From assembly GCA_034659475.1 (NCBI GenBank), contig JAYEHK010000045.1, positions 1 through 21,737 of the forward strand: a stretch of 21,737 nt of DNA, in the 5' to 3' direction. Source of the stretch: JAYEHK01 sp034659475 (GTDB taxonomy: Bacteria > Bacillota > Syntrophomonadia > Syntrophomonadales > Syntrophomonadaceae). Of this stretch, positions 13,752-21,595 are shown in pieces; the stretch's first letter is position 1; the number at the start of each line of letters is the position of its first letter. The position numbers were made by a program, and so were the translations under genes. Under the pieces are notes generated by a model that was not told the origin of the DNA, did not search any database, and saw only the letters and a list, made by a program, of their open reading frames with translations.

Positions 13752-15950
13752 ATGAATACAAAAAGAGTACTCTTTAAAGCACTGATTGTCCTTTTGTTTG
13801 TATGTATTTTCCCGTTATCTGCCAGTGCAGAAGAGAATGTAAATGGCAAGGGATATCTTCTCGTTGTGGATAAACTCCAATTGGAAGATATTGATCCAGC
13901 TATAACACCAGCGATCCATTCAGTGGTTGATAAGGGAGCTCTAGGGTTGGCAAGCAACCGAACCCTGCGGGGACATAACCCGTTGGATACTAGTCTGACG
14001 ATTGGAGCCGGGAATTTGGACAGGGCTTATAATAATGGCATTATGGCCTATAATACGGACGAGATTGTTAAGGAGAGGAAAAAAACTGCTGGTGAATTAT
14101 ATCAAAGCTTGAGCCATTATTCATCAGAGGCATATGATTGCTTGATGGTTAATATTCCTGAAATGGTTGCTGGTATTGAGAGTGAGAATGTAACAACTGT
14201 GCCGGGAGCAATGGGGGAATTGCTTGCACAAAATGGATATTACGTCTGTGTGCTTGGGAATGGGGATCTTGTCAGTTCTTTATCTCGAAACGCGGTTGCA
14301 ATTGCCATGGATCAAAAAGGAGGCGTTCCCCTAGGGAATGTAGGTTCTGATATGAACATAAGTGTGCCGACCAGCTACCTCAGCCTGGAAACTGATTATG
14401 ATGCATTGAAAAAGGGAATACAGGCTTACGAAGATAAGGCAGATCTTTTTATCATTGATTTATCTGATCTAGCTCGTTTGGAGGAAGCGGATACTGCTTT
14501 GCCTGAAATAATGGCGCAGGAAAAAGAAATCAGATTGCAAAAGATTGATTCCTTTGTGCAATTTGTGTTAACACAGATGGACATGGCGTCTGATCAATTA
14601 TGGATTTTGGCACCATCTACTACCCGTAATGCGATTGCTTCCAAAAATTACTTTACGCCGATTTTAACCATTGGAAGTGGGGTTGAGAATGGTTATCTGA
14701 CATCTGGTGCAACGAGACGGGAATATATCATTGCCAATACGGACATTGCACCTGGTATTTTGAATTTCTTTGGGATAAAACCGCCTAGTCAGATGATGAT
14801 AGGACGTTCACCAATAGCCATTGCCAGTGAGGAGGACACACTTGAAAAAGCAAAGATGATTAGTGATTCTACAGCCCGTGTGAATCGGTTGAGACCACTA
14901 CTTATCAAGGGGTATGTATTTATTTTGATCGTTGTCATTCTCATTAGTTTAATATCCATATTTATGATACATAAATGGATACGTATACTGGAATATTTTC
15001 TGGTGGGTTTGGCTGCGGTACCACTGGTTCTTTTGGTTTTAGGGAAAATACCCTTACCATACGATTGGTTGTATATCCTGCTCGCTGTAGGGCTTACGAT
15101 TATTGTAACGGTAGGCTTATTAGCTGGTTTTAAAGGGAACAGTTTGAAGGCGTTTGTTGCGCTGGCCTTATTAACTGTGTTGGGTATCAATCTGGATTTG
15201 TTCACTGGTAGTTCAATGATTCAGAGTTCAGTGCTGGGCTATGACCCGATGGCAGGGGCTCGATATTATGGTGTGGGAAACGAGTTTATGGGGATTTTGA
15301 TGGGGTGTACCATCGCTACGGCTGCTTTGATTTATGAAAAAACAAATAAGCCATGGATGCTTGCAGTTATAGGGGGCATTTTCTTTTTGGAATGTTACGT
15401 TATTGCTGGGCCTTCTATTGGTGCCAATTCCGATGGTTTTATTACTGCGCCCTTTGCGTTTCTGGTTACGCTGGTTTTATTGGGAGATATCAGGATGAGG
15501 CCGGGCGTGCTTTTAGGAATAGGACTGATTATTATGTTGGCTGTTGCGGGGGTGAGTATTTATGATGTTCATCGACCGATAGAATTGCAGTCTCACATTG
15601 GCCGAGCGGTAACCAGTATTTTAGATGGTGGTTGGCAGCAGGCGGGGATTATTATTTCAAGAAAAGCAGCCATGAATATTAAACTAATAAAATACACGAT
15701 ATGGAGTCGTGTGTTCATTGTGATCTTGTTTGCACTGATCATTTTGCTCGTTCGTCCGGTTGGTGCAATGAGGAAATTAAGGCAGAAACGTCCGTATCTG
15801 GTGAAAGGATTTGCAGGGATCATTGCCGGGTCATTGGTCGGATTGATAGTGAATGATTCAGGGATCGTGCTGGCCTCCACCGCAAGCATTTATCTGGTTG
15901 TTCCGCTCCTGCTGCTAATGCTTCAACAGCAAAGAAATAAACTTGTATAA
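13752..15950 (+). CDS. Alkaline-phosphatase-fold-like ectodomain plus polytopic membrane protein
   Basis: About 732 residues from ATG 13752, chosen because it is followed at once by a signal peptide (MNTKRVLFKALIVLLFVCIF...SASA-EE). An upstream in-frame TTG would place 25 residues before it. Residues about 30-370 are extracytoplasmic. GYLLVVDKLQLEDID, GALGLASNRTLRGHNPLDTSLTIGAGN and DIAPGILNFFGI are reminiscent of the alkaline phosphatase/phosphoglyceromutase superfamily, but I cannot see a full metal-binding set, so it may be inactive or divergent. From about 385 there are ten or eleven membrane segments. Some conserved Firmicute proteins of unknown function have this layout; a role in envelope or glycan handling is only a guess. 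AGAGG is 11 bases upstream. It is divergent from the hyd operon. Confidence 0.72.
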   Translation: MNTKRVLFKALIVLLFVCIFPLSASAEENVNGKGYLLVVDKLQLEDIDPAITPAIHSVVDKGALGLASNRTLRGHNPLDTSLTIGAGNLDRAYNNGIMAYNTDEIVKERKKTAGELYQSLSHYSSEAYDCLMVNIPEMVAGIESENVTTVPGAMGELLAQNGYYVCVLGNGDLVSSLSRNAVAIAMDQKGGVPLGNVGSDMNISVPTSYLSLETDYDALKKGIQAYEDKADLFIIDLSDLARLEEADTALPEIMAQEKEIRLQKIDSFVQFVLTQMDMASDQLWILAPSTTRNAIASKNYFTPILTIGSGVENGYLTSGATRREYIIANTDIAPGILNFFGIKPPSQMMIGRSPIAIASEEDTLEKAKMISDSTARVNRLRPLLIKGYVFILIVVILISLISIFMIHKWIRILEYFLVGLAAVPLVLLVLGKIPLPYDWLYILLAVGLTIIVTVGLLAGFKGNSLKAFVALALLTVLGINLDLFTGSSMIQSSVLGYDPMAGARYYGVGNEFMGILMGCTIATAALIYEKTNKPWMLAVIGGIFFLECYVIAGPSIGANSDGFITAPFAFLVTLVLLGDIRMRPGVLLGIGLIIMLAVAGVSIYDVHRPIELQSHIGRAVTSILDGGWQQAGIIISRKAAMNIKLIKYTIWSRVFIVILFALIILLVRPVGAMRKLRQKRPYLVKGFAGIIAGSLVGLIVNDSGIVLASTASIYLVVPLLLLMLQQQRNKLV

Positions 15951-15980
15951 TATGTTCAAAAAGTGGAAGAAAAGTTTTGA

Positions 15981-16313
15981 GGTTAATTAGAAAATAGCTT
16001 TATAATAGACGCAGATTTTGCTGATTTATATGATTTACGCAGACCATTTTTTGTAAGAGGTGAGGGGTCAGGAGTGAGGCGTAAGGGCAATGCCTGGCGC
16101 TTAGCGCCTGACTTTCATCGGTGGTTGTAACCTGCAGACATGGCGGGTTAGTACGAAAATACGAATTGAAAACGCAGATTTTCGCTGATGTCCGCTGATG
16201 AACGCTGATAATTTTTTAAATATATAAAACAGCGTTAATCTGCGAAAATCAGCGTTAAAATCGTTCCCTTGCGCTGCACATCTCTTATTTTCATCGGTGG
16301 ATGTGTTCTGCGA
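15981..16313. repeat. Intergenic repeat mosaic, copy 1
   Basis: The module at 15981-16013 (GGTTAATTAGAAAATAGCTT then TATAATAGACGCA) is 32/33 identical to 18316-18348. A second module at about 16217-16270 (AACAGCGTTAATCTGCG, then AAATCAGCGTTAAAATCGTTCC) recurs at 18402-18466. Between them are reiterated CGCTGAT/CGCAGATT words, GAGGGGTCAGGAGTGAGG (16062-16079) and the palindrome GGCGCTTAGCGCC. TTTCATCGGTGG occurs twice, near 16112 and 16291. No ORF is supported. It is in the same orientation as copy 2, with the CoA-transferase gene between them. Confidence 0.8.
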
Positions 16314-16334
16314 GTATAGAAAGGGTGATTGGAA

Positions 16335-16362
16335 TTGGCAAAAATTGTTTGACGAATAATAT
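16335..16362 (+). promoter_or_regulatory. Candidate promoter of a short intergenic transcript
   Basis: TTGGCA (16335-16340), a 16-base spacer and TAATAT (16357-16362). It would drive a transcript of about 345 bases that ends at the hairpin terminator at 16688-16715 and contains two tiny ORFs. Confidence 0.4.
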
Positions 16363-16386
16363 GGGATGATTTGTTCACAATAATCA

Positions 16387-16494
16387 ATGAGGGCTGCACT
16401 CATTGAAATAGATGTTTTAGGAAAACTGACTGTTTATATACCAGTAGAAGTTGTAGTGATTGTGCAAGCAGCCCTACCTTATTCTGAAGGTTGA
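16387..16494 (+). CDS. Possible small protein, 35 aa
   Basis: ATG at 16387 opens 35 codons ending TGA: MRAALIEIDVLGKLTVYIPV and then EVVVIVQAALPYSEG. Codon use and composition look protein-like (alternating Val/Ile, few rare residues), but the ribosome site is poor. It lies just after a plausible promoter. The same bases also hold complementary AGGGCTGC/GCAGCCCT words (about 16390 and 16468), so an RNA function is an alternative. Family unknown. Confidence 0.35.
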   Translation: MRAALIEIDVLGKLTVYIPVEVVVIVQAALPYSEG

Positions 16495-16499
16495 TATAC

Positions 16500-16550
16500 A
16501 TGGAAAAGCATGACCATACCTGTAAGGTCTGTGGAGAGAAGATCTTCTGA
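16500..16550 (+). CDS. Possible 16-aa peptide with a CxxC knuckle
   Basis: ATG at 16500, five bases after the previous small ORF, reads MEKHDHTCKVCGEKIF and stops. The CKVCGEK stretch is the half-knuckle seen in zinc ribbons and rubredoxins, so this may be the beginning of a decayed zinc-ribbon gene rather than a working peptide. AAGG is about nine bases upstream. Confidence 0.25.
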   Translation: MEKHDHTCKVCGEKIF

Positions 16551-16687
16551 GAATTTTAGGATGTAAGTGCATTAACTAATCTTACTTGATGTGAAAATTG
16601 AATGTATCAGATGTTTATCTTCTCTAAACATGCTTATGGCTTAACGCTGATAACCCTTTAGTAATTCCGAACTTTCCCTTTTCCCTA

Positions 16688-16715
16688 ATACTCGCTCTTG
16701 GGCGGGTATTTTTTT
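16688..16715 (+). terminator. Rho-independent terminator
   Basis: ATACTCGC (16688-16695) pairs with GCGGGTAT (16702-16709), one G-U pair, followed by a run of seven T. No annotated gene lies directly upstream on the plus strand, so it marks the end of a short intergenic transcript. From here to 16896 I see only AT-rich leader sequence for the CoA-transferase. Confidence 0.8.
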
Positions 16716-16896
16716 GGGCTTACCATTGATAGGCAGTGGTGTACAAAAGGTGTATTCAGCAACATATAATCTTCATGCGTAAATATTATTTGAATATATA
16801 TTACGTTGTTACATGATATACTAATATAGTACATTTATTTTCGCCTTTCTTTCAAGGGAAAAGGAGAAAGAATCAAATGCAACAGGGAGTGTTTTC

Positions 16897-18240
16897 ATGA
16901 GTTACTATAAGGAGTATCAACAAAAGCTTTGTTCTCCAAAAGATGCTGTTAAAATTGTAAAATCAGGCGATATGGTGCAGTATAATTCATACAATGGGGT
17001 TCCGCCGGCTCTGGATAGAGCCTTGGCAGCCCGCAGAGATGAATTGGAAGGGGTCATCATTACTACTAGCGTGGTCCTATACCCGCTCCATACGATTTCA
17101 TCTGATCCTGAGGGGGCACACTTTGTTTATAATAACTGGCATGCTTCAGGATATGATCGCAAGCTTGCACAGACGGGTAATTATTATTATGTTCCCGCTC
17201 TCTATCATGAATATCCCAATATTTTGGCTAATAATAAGATGATAGATGTGGTCATGATTCAGGTGGGTCCTATGAATGAGGATGGGTATATGAATTTTGG
17301 ACCTTCTGCGGCGCACGCGCATATGATTGTGAATGTGGCCAAAAAGGTCATTGTAGAAGTGAATAATAACATGCCCACTGCGCTAGGCGGGCAAGAGGAA
17401 GCTGTCCATATTCATGAAGTAGATATAGTTGTGGAAGGGGATCAACAGGACCTCTTCACTATTCCGCAGCTTCATCCAAACGATATTGATAAACGAATTG
17501 CGGCTCTTTTAATGGGGGAAATGGAGGATGGAGCTTGTCTGCAGTTGGGAATTGGAGCATTGCCCAACATGGTAGGGGAGTTGATTACAGATTCTGATCT
17601 TAAAGATTTGGGTGTACACACAGAAATGCTTGCTGATGCCCATGTGAAGATGTATGAAGCTGGTCGTATTACTGGTATGAACAAAACCATTGATCGAGGG
17701 AAAATGGTGTATGGATTTGCCATGGGGTCGCAGGAACTTTATGATTTTATTGATCAAAATCCCGCATGTGCAACTTTTCCCGTATCTCATGTGAACGTTC
17801 CGCAAATCATTGCACAAAATTCTAAAGTAGTTGCTATCAATGGTGCTATTGAAGTAGATCTTTTTTCACAGATCAACTCTGAATCATCCGGGTTTAGGCA
17901 TATTTCTGGAACAGGGGGACAGGTGGATTTTATGCTCGGGGCATTTATGTCCGAGGGAGGCAAAGGAATCATTTGCATGTCATCAACCTTCACTGACAGG
18001 GAAGGAAATCTGCTATCACGCATTCGACCTACGTTAAGTCCTGGTAGTATTGTTACGGTTCCTCGTACGATAGCCCATTATCTGGTTACTGAATACGGAA
18101 TTGTAAATCTAAAAGGAAAATCTACCTGGGAGAGGGCAGAAGCATTGATTAGGATTGCTCATCCCCGTTTCCAGGATGACCTTGTGGAAGAAGCTCGGAA
18201 GATGAACATTTGGAGAAATAGCAATAAACTGCAGGGCTAA
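16897..18240 (+). CDS. Acetyl-CoA hydrolase/transferase family CoA-transferase
   Basis: A 447-residue cytoplasmic family I CoA-transferase of the butyryl-CoA:acetate or 4-hydroxybutyrate CoA-transferase type. These move CoA from an acyl-CoA to acetate through a glutamyl-CoA intermediate. Glu-243 in LGVHTEML lies where the catalytic Glu of 4-hydroxybutyrate CoA-transferase is reported (near 238 in that enzyme). QLGIGALPNMV (near 210), GAIEVDLFSQINSE (near 317) and the CoA-binding GTGGQVDF (near 350) are also typical. Acyl specificity cannot be read from sequence. Start ATG 16897 has AGGGAG seven bases upstream. It is a single gene with intergenic repeat mosaics on both sides. Its stop codon lies in the first bases of a repeat module (TAATTAGAAAATAG from 18238). 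Confidence 0.88.
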   Translation: MSYYKEYQQKLCSPKDAVKIVKSGDMVQYNSYNGVPPALDRALAARRDELEGVIITTSVVLYPLHTISSDPEGAHFVYNNWHASGYDRKLAQTGNYYYVPALYHEYPNILANNKMIDVVMIQVGPMNEDGYMNFGPSAAHAHMIVNVAKKVIVEVNNNMPTALGGQEEAVHIHEVDIVVEGDQQDLFTIPQLHPNDIDKRIAALLMGEMEDGACLQLGIGALPNMVGELITDSDLKDLGVHTEMLADAHVKMYEAGRITGMNKTIDRGKMVYGFAMGSQELYDFIDQNPACATFPVSHVNVPQIIAQNSKVVAINGAIEVDLFSQINSESSGFRHISGTGGQVDFMLGAFMSEGGKGIICMSSTFTDREGNLLSRIRPTLSPGSIVTVPRTIAHYLVTEYGIVNLKGKSTWERAEALIRIAHPRFQDDLVEEARKMNIWRNSNKLQG

Positions 18241-18490
18241 TTAGAAAATAGGTTGAGTATAAGCGGAATTATTAGTTGGAAAGTTGGTTAGTTGGACAGT
18301 TGGAACGTTGAAGTGGGTTAATTAGAAAATAGCTTTTTAATAGACGCACCCTAACGGGTACCACTGATGCTCCCTATGGTCGCTATTAAGGATGCTGATA
18401 AAAATATATAAAAAAACAGCGTAAATCAGCGGTAATCAGCGTTAATCTGCGTTAAAATCGTTCCTTTACTCCTCACTCCTCACCTATTTC
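18238..18490. repeat. Intergenic repeat mosaic, copy 2
   Basis: Contains a partial module TAATTAGAAAATAG (18238-18251), two 16-bp AGTTGG-type units (18272-18303), the 33-bp module 18316-18348 shared with copy 1, and the CAGCGTTAATCTGCGTTAAAATCGTTCC-type module (18402-18466, with an extra CAGCGGTAAT unit). A CTCCTCACTCCTCACC tail follows. It has the same orientation as copy 1. No ORF is supported. Confidence 0.8.
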
Positions 18491-18514
18491 GCTGTGTGAA
18501 TCTACGTTAATTTA

Positions 18515-18916
18515 TTAGCTAGCGTCGATTATGGCCATGGTACATCGTGAAATACAAATAAGTTTTTCAGCCTCATCGTAAATGCGGATATCCCAGACGA
18601 TTGTCTTTCTTCCGACATGGATGGGTGTGCCAACAGCGGTTACCACTCCGTCACTCTTGCTACGGATATGGTTGGCGTTGATTTCCAGCCCCACAGCTCT
18701 TTGTTCCTTCTTATCAATAAATAGATAACTACCCGCCGAAGCGACTGTTTCTGCGATGACAACGGAAACCCCTCCATGCATGAGGCCAAAAGGCTGGTGT
18801 GTTTTGGGTGTGACAGGCATTGTAGCGACGACTTTCTCTTTTGTATATTCAATAATATTAATATCAAGTGTATTCATTACTGTTTTGCTAATATCAAAAC
18901 TACTTTGATCGTACAT
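18515..18916 (-). CDS. Hotdog-fold acyl-CoA thioesterase (PaaI/MenI-like)
   Basis: A 133-residue single-domain hotdog protein. MHGGVSVVIAETVAS (46-60) is the signature of the PaaI/EntH/MenI group, with His-47, Gly-48 and the catalytic acid Glu-56. The later segments GLEINANHIRS and GRKTIVWDIRIYDEA fit the second and third core strands. These enzymes hydrolyse aromatic or other acyl-CoA thioesters in the cytoplasm (1,4-dihydroxy-2-naphthoyl-CoA in menaquinone synthesis for MenI; mischarged phenylacetyl-type CoA for PaaI). Substrate undetermined. ATG 18916 has AGGGGG seven bases upstream. It lies about 80 bases after the threonine aldolase on the same strand. Confidence 0.83.
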   Translation of the reverse strand: MYDQSSFDISKTVMNTLDINIIEYTKEKVVATMPVTPKTHQPFGLMHGGVSVVIAETVASAGSYLFIDKKEQRAVGLEINANHIRSKSDGVVTAVGTPIHVGRKTIVWDIRIYDEAEKLICISRCTMAIIDAS

Positions 18917-18995
18917 AAGAAATCCCCCTTCATTCTTTTTAAATATTCACTATTAGAGCTTTGACCTGGTGAGGTTATCTTTTCTTGTTATCTAC

Positions 18996-20027
18996 TTATT
19001 TCTCTTTTGATAATGCTTTTTTCATAACCGAGATGACTTGATTGATTTCCCCGGATCCAATTCCATGATGGGTTACGAAACGCATGAAGTCTCCTTCAGG
19101 CGGATTGACCAAAATGTTATTATTCCGTAGTTCTTCTACCACATAGGAAGCATCTGTTTCCAGGGGCAGCTTAAAGAATATCATGTTAATTTGTATGTCT
19201 TCCAGGCAGATCTCAACACCAGGAATAGATGCAAGTGCTTTTCCTAGCTGAAGGGCATTTTGATGATCGTCATCTAAGCGCAAACGCATGTCTTTTAGTG
19301 CAATCAGTCCTGCAGCAGCTAAAAATCCAGCCTGTCTGAGTCCTCCACCCATTAATTTACGACCTTTCCTTGCGTTATCAACAAAGTCCTGGTCTCCTGC
19401 CAGAATAGAACCTACAGGTGCACATAAACCTTTGGATAAGCAAAACATTACCGAATCGCAATACTGGGTGATTTTCTTTGCATCGACATTTAGATAGGCG
19501 GCGGCATTAAACAGACGTGCACCATCAAGATGAACGGGTAGATAGTGTTCCCTGGCCAGGGAATAAATTGTCTTCATGTTTTCAAGCGGGATGACCCGGC
19601 CATTGGAATGAGCGTTTTCCAGGCAAACCAACCCGGTGCTGGGAAAGTGCAGATCCTCTTCTCTTATATGAGCACGGATATCCTTTGGATCAAGTACACC
19701 GCAATTGCTGCGTAAGGTTCTAAGCTGTACGCCGGCAATAACGGCAGAGGCGCCAACCTCGTGCTGCACAATATGGCAATCATCTCCCAGTATGACTTCG
19801 TCTCCCCGCTGACAATGGGTAAATAATGAGAGTTGGTTGCCAAAGGTGCCGCTGGGAACGAAGAGAGCGGCCTGTTTGCCAACCAGGTTTGCTGCATACT
19901 GTTCCAATTCACGCATGGTTGGATCATCCCCGTATACATCATCACCAACCTTTGCTTCAAACATTGCCTGACGCATCAAGTCGGTGGGCAGGGTTACCGT
20001 GTCGCTTCTTAAATCAATGACTTTCAT
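18996..20027 (-). CDS. ltaE: Low-specificity L-threonine aldolase
   Basis: A 343-residue PLP enzyme of fold type I that cleaves threonine/allo-threonine to glycine and acetaldehyde (reversible). It opens with the family hallmark MKVIDLRSDTVTLPT. PSGTFGN (59-64) and HLDGARLFNAA (167-177, with Asp-168 for the PLP pyridine nitrogen) are in place, and the Schiff-base lysine is Lys-199 in CLSKGLCAPVGS. I chose ATG 20027 because AAGGAG lies seven bases upstream and the protein then begins like the family. A longer frame adds 12 unlikely residues. It has the expected length. The thioesterase gene follows in the same direction. Confidence 0.92.
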   Translation of the reverse strand: MKVIDLRSDTVTLPTDLMRQAMFEAKVGDDVYGDDPTMRELEQYAANLVGKQAALFVPSGTFGNQLSLFTHCQRGDEVILGDDCHIVQHEVGASAVIAGVQLRTLRSNCGVLDPKDIRAHIREEDLHFPSTGLVCLENAHSNGRVIPLENMKTIYSLAREHYLPVHLDGARLFNAAAYLNVDAKKITQYCDSVMFCLSKGLCAPVGSILAGDQDFVDNARKGRKLMGGGLRQAGFLAAAGLIALKDMRLRLDDDHQNALQLGKALASIPGVEICLEDIQINMIFFKLPLETDASYVVEELRNNNILVNPPEGDFMRFVTHHGIGSGEINQVISVMKKALSKEK

Positions 20028-20329
20028 GTACAAACTCCTTTCAAAATAGCAGGCTAAGATCACAAAATTTTAAGAAATGTGTTTTATCTTTTATGATATT
20101 GGTTAAATAATTGTACTTAAAATTAATCTCTGCTTGGTTTTCGATATAGATTAACATTTTCCTTTTTAAAGTTCGTTTTTGCCTGAAAATTATGTTGAAT
20201 AGGATTGAAACGAATACTACATTCTTTTATTAATAAAGGATTTAAGCTAAAATTCTATAATTACTAAAATATTTAACAAAATATATTTTATGCATTTTCA
20301 GCCAAAAAGATAAGGGAAGAGGTTTATTA

Positions 20330-20989
20330 ATGATGTGGAATGATAGTGGAAAATGTGGGAACGCTAATTTTTCTGACCAGCTTGAAACAGAAATGCTAAA
20401 TACGGAGTTATGGTTTCGCCATCTATTTGAAATGTTACCTGATGCACTTATTCTTTTGGATGCATCTAACGGTAAAATAGCAGATGTAAATGCAAGTGCC
20501 TGTGAAATGAATGGATATCCTTTCGAAGAATTGGTAGGACAGTCCATTTCCACGAATTGTCTTCAGACAGAGGGGGGAACTACACATGTGATGGCCCACA
20601 TGACAGATATTACCCGACAGCATTTTATCGTGGATCTCAATGAAGTGAGTGAGGTATTGATGAATGAAAATGAGATTCGGCAGTTGATTTTCAATCTTAC
20701 TCTAAATGCACAGGAATCAATGGAACCGGGCGGCAGTCTGTTCTTGAGAACCTTTATGGAGCAAGATCAGGTTGTTCTATGTGTCCAGGATAATGGTAAG
20801 GGGATTTCCCCGCAGGACATGGATGAGATTGGAACGCCATTTTTTACGACGAAGGAAGATGGGGTTGGTTTAGGTCTGCCAGTAAGTTATAGCATTGCTT
20901 CCAGACATAATGCGCATATTTCTATTGAATCCAGCAGTACGGGTACAAAGGTTTGTGTCATATTTCCGGTTCCAGAAGCTGAAATATAG
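20330..20989 (+). CDS. PAS-HATPase protein lacking the phosphoacceptor domain
   Basis: 219 residues. A PAS domain starts at about 28 (RHLFEMLPDALILLDASNGKIADVNA) but is shortened: after LVGQSISTNCL it jumps to TTHVMAHMTDITR, the usual end of a PAS core. It then goes straight into the ATPase part at about 100 (HFIVDLNEVSEVLMNENEIRQ). The HisKA/DHp domain with the phosphoacceptor His, about 100-130 residues in relatives, is absent. The ATPase domain itself is complete: N-box FNLTLNAQESM, G1 DNGKGIS, GTPFFTTKEDGVGLGLPV as G2. The protein could bind ATP but could not autophosphorylate in the normal way. It may be a decayed kinase with in-frame deletions. ATG 20330 has AAGAGG seven bases upstream. 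Confidence 0.72.
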   Translation: MMWNDSGKCGNANFSDQLETEMLNTELWFRHLFEMLPDALILLDASNGKIADVNASACEMNGYPFEELVGQSISTNCLQTEGGTTHVMAHMTDITRQHFIVDLNEVSEVLMNENEIRQLIFNLTLNAQESMEPGGSLFLRTFMEQDQVVLCVQDNGKGISPQDMDEIGTPFFTTKEDGVGLGLPVSYSIASRHNAHISIESSSTGTKVCVIFPVPEAEI

Positions 20990-21018
20990 TTATATAACAT
21001 GAGCAAAAGTAAGGTGCA

Positions 21019-21471
21019 TTAATCAATTGAATCCCAATGGTTCAGGCCGATATTATTTTCATCCCGTTCCTGACAATATTGCAAAAAACTGCTATGGCAC
21101 GGTTCGTTTTTCTTGAAAAAATCCAGCAAACTTTCAATGGTTCGAATGGTAGGCAGGGAAAGATAATGCTCCATTGCTTCTGCCTCTGCTGGAATATCGC
21201 AGCGGGCTTTGATGATGCTGAGAAATTCCTGAAGAATGTGATTTCTTTCTACCAGAAACTTTCCTGTTTTTTTACCCTTTTCGGTGAGTTCCAATTCCTT
21301 ATATCGTTTGTAAATCAGGTAATTTTCATCACCCAGCTTTCGTATGGCATTATTCACAGAAGGCAGCGTTACGTTCAGACAAGCAGCGATGTCGCTGACC
21401 CTGACAATATCGTGATGCATAGAAAACCTATAAATCTCCTCAAGATAGTCCTCAAGACTAGGCGATAACAT
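21019..21471 (-). CDS. MntR/DtxR-family metal-dependent transcriptional regulator
   Basis: A 150-residue protein that aligns closely with MntR: winged helix at 1-65 (SLEDYLEEIYRF, RVSDIAACLNVTLPSVNNAIRKL, YLIYKRYKELELTEKGKK) and a helical dimerisation/metal-binding domain from 70. Several MntR metal ligands have counterparts: Asp-8, Glu-11, Glu-98, Glu-101 and His-102. The position of MntR His-77 is Asn-77, with His-78 next to it (ERNHILQEFL). The family represses metal uptake genes when Mn or Fe is bound. No transporter gene is in the window. ATG 21471 has GGAGG seven bases upstream. The last 25 residues (CHSSFLQYCQERDENNIG...) extend the family core. Confidence 0.85.
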   Translation of the reverse strand: MLSPSLEDYLEEIYRFSMHHDIVRVSDIAACLNVTLPSVNNAIRKLGDENYLIYKRYKELELTEKGKKTGKFLVERNHILQEFLSIIKARCDIPAEAEAMEHYLSLPTIRTIESLLDFFKKNEPCHSSFLQYCQERDENNIGLNHWDSID

Positions 21472-21595
21472 ACCTCATCCTCCCTAACGCATAACCTTGC
21501 TTCTACATCTTATGCCCCCACCCATCATGTATGCCTCTTTTGTCATCACCTCCCTCTCTGTTATAACTTCGCAGTAGACAGATAATGCGTCGTAA

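Noticed and set aside
16039..16313. CRISPR array, considered because of repeated CGCTGAT/CGCAGATT words
   Set aside because: Repeats are short, irregularly spaced and degenerate, with no constant spacer length and no cas gene nearby.
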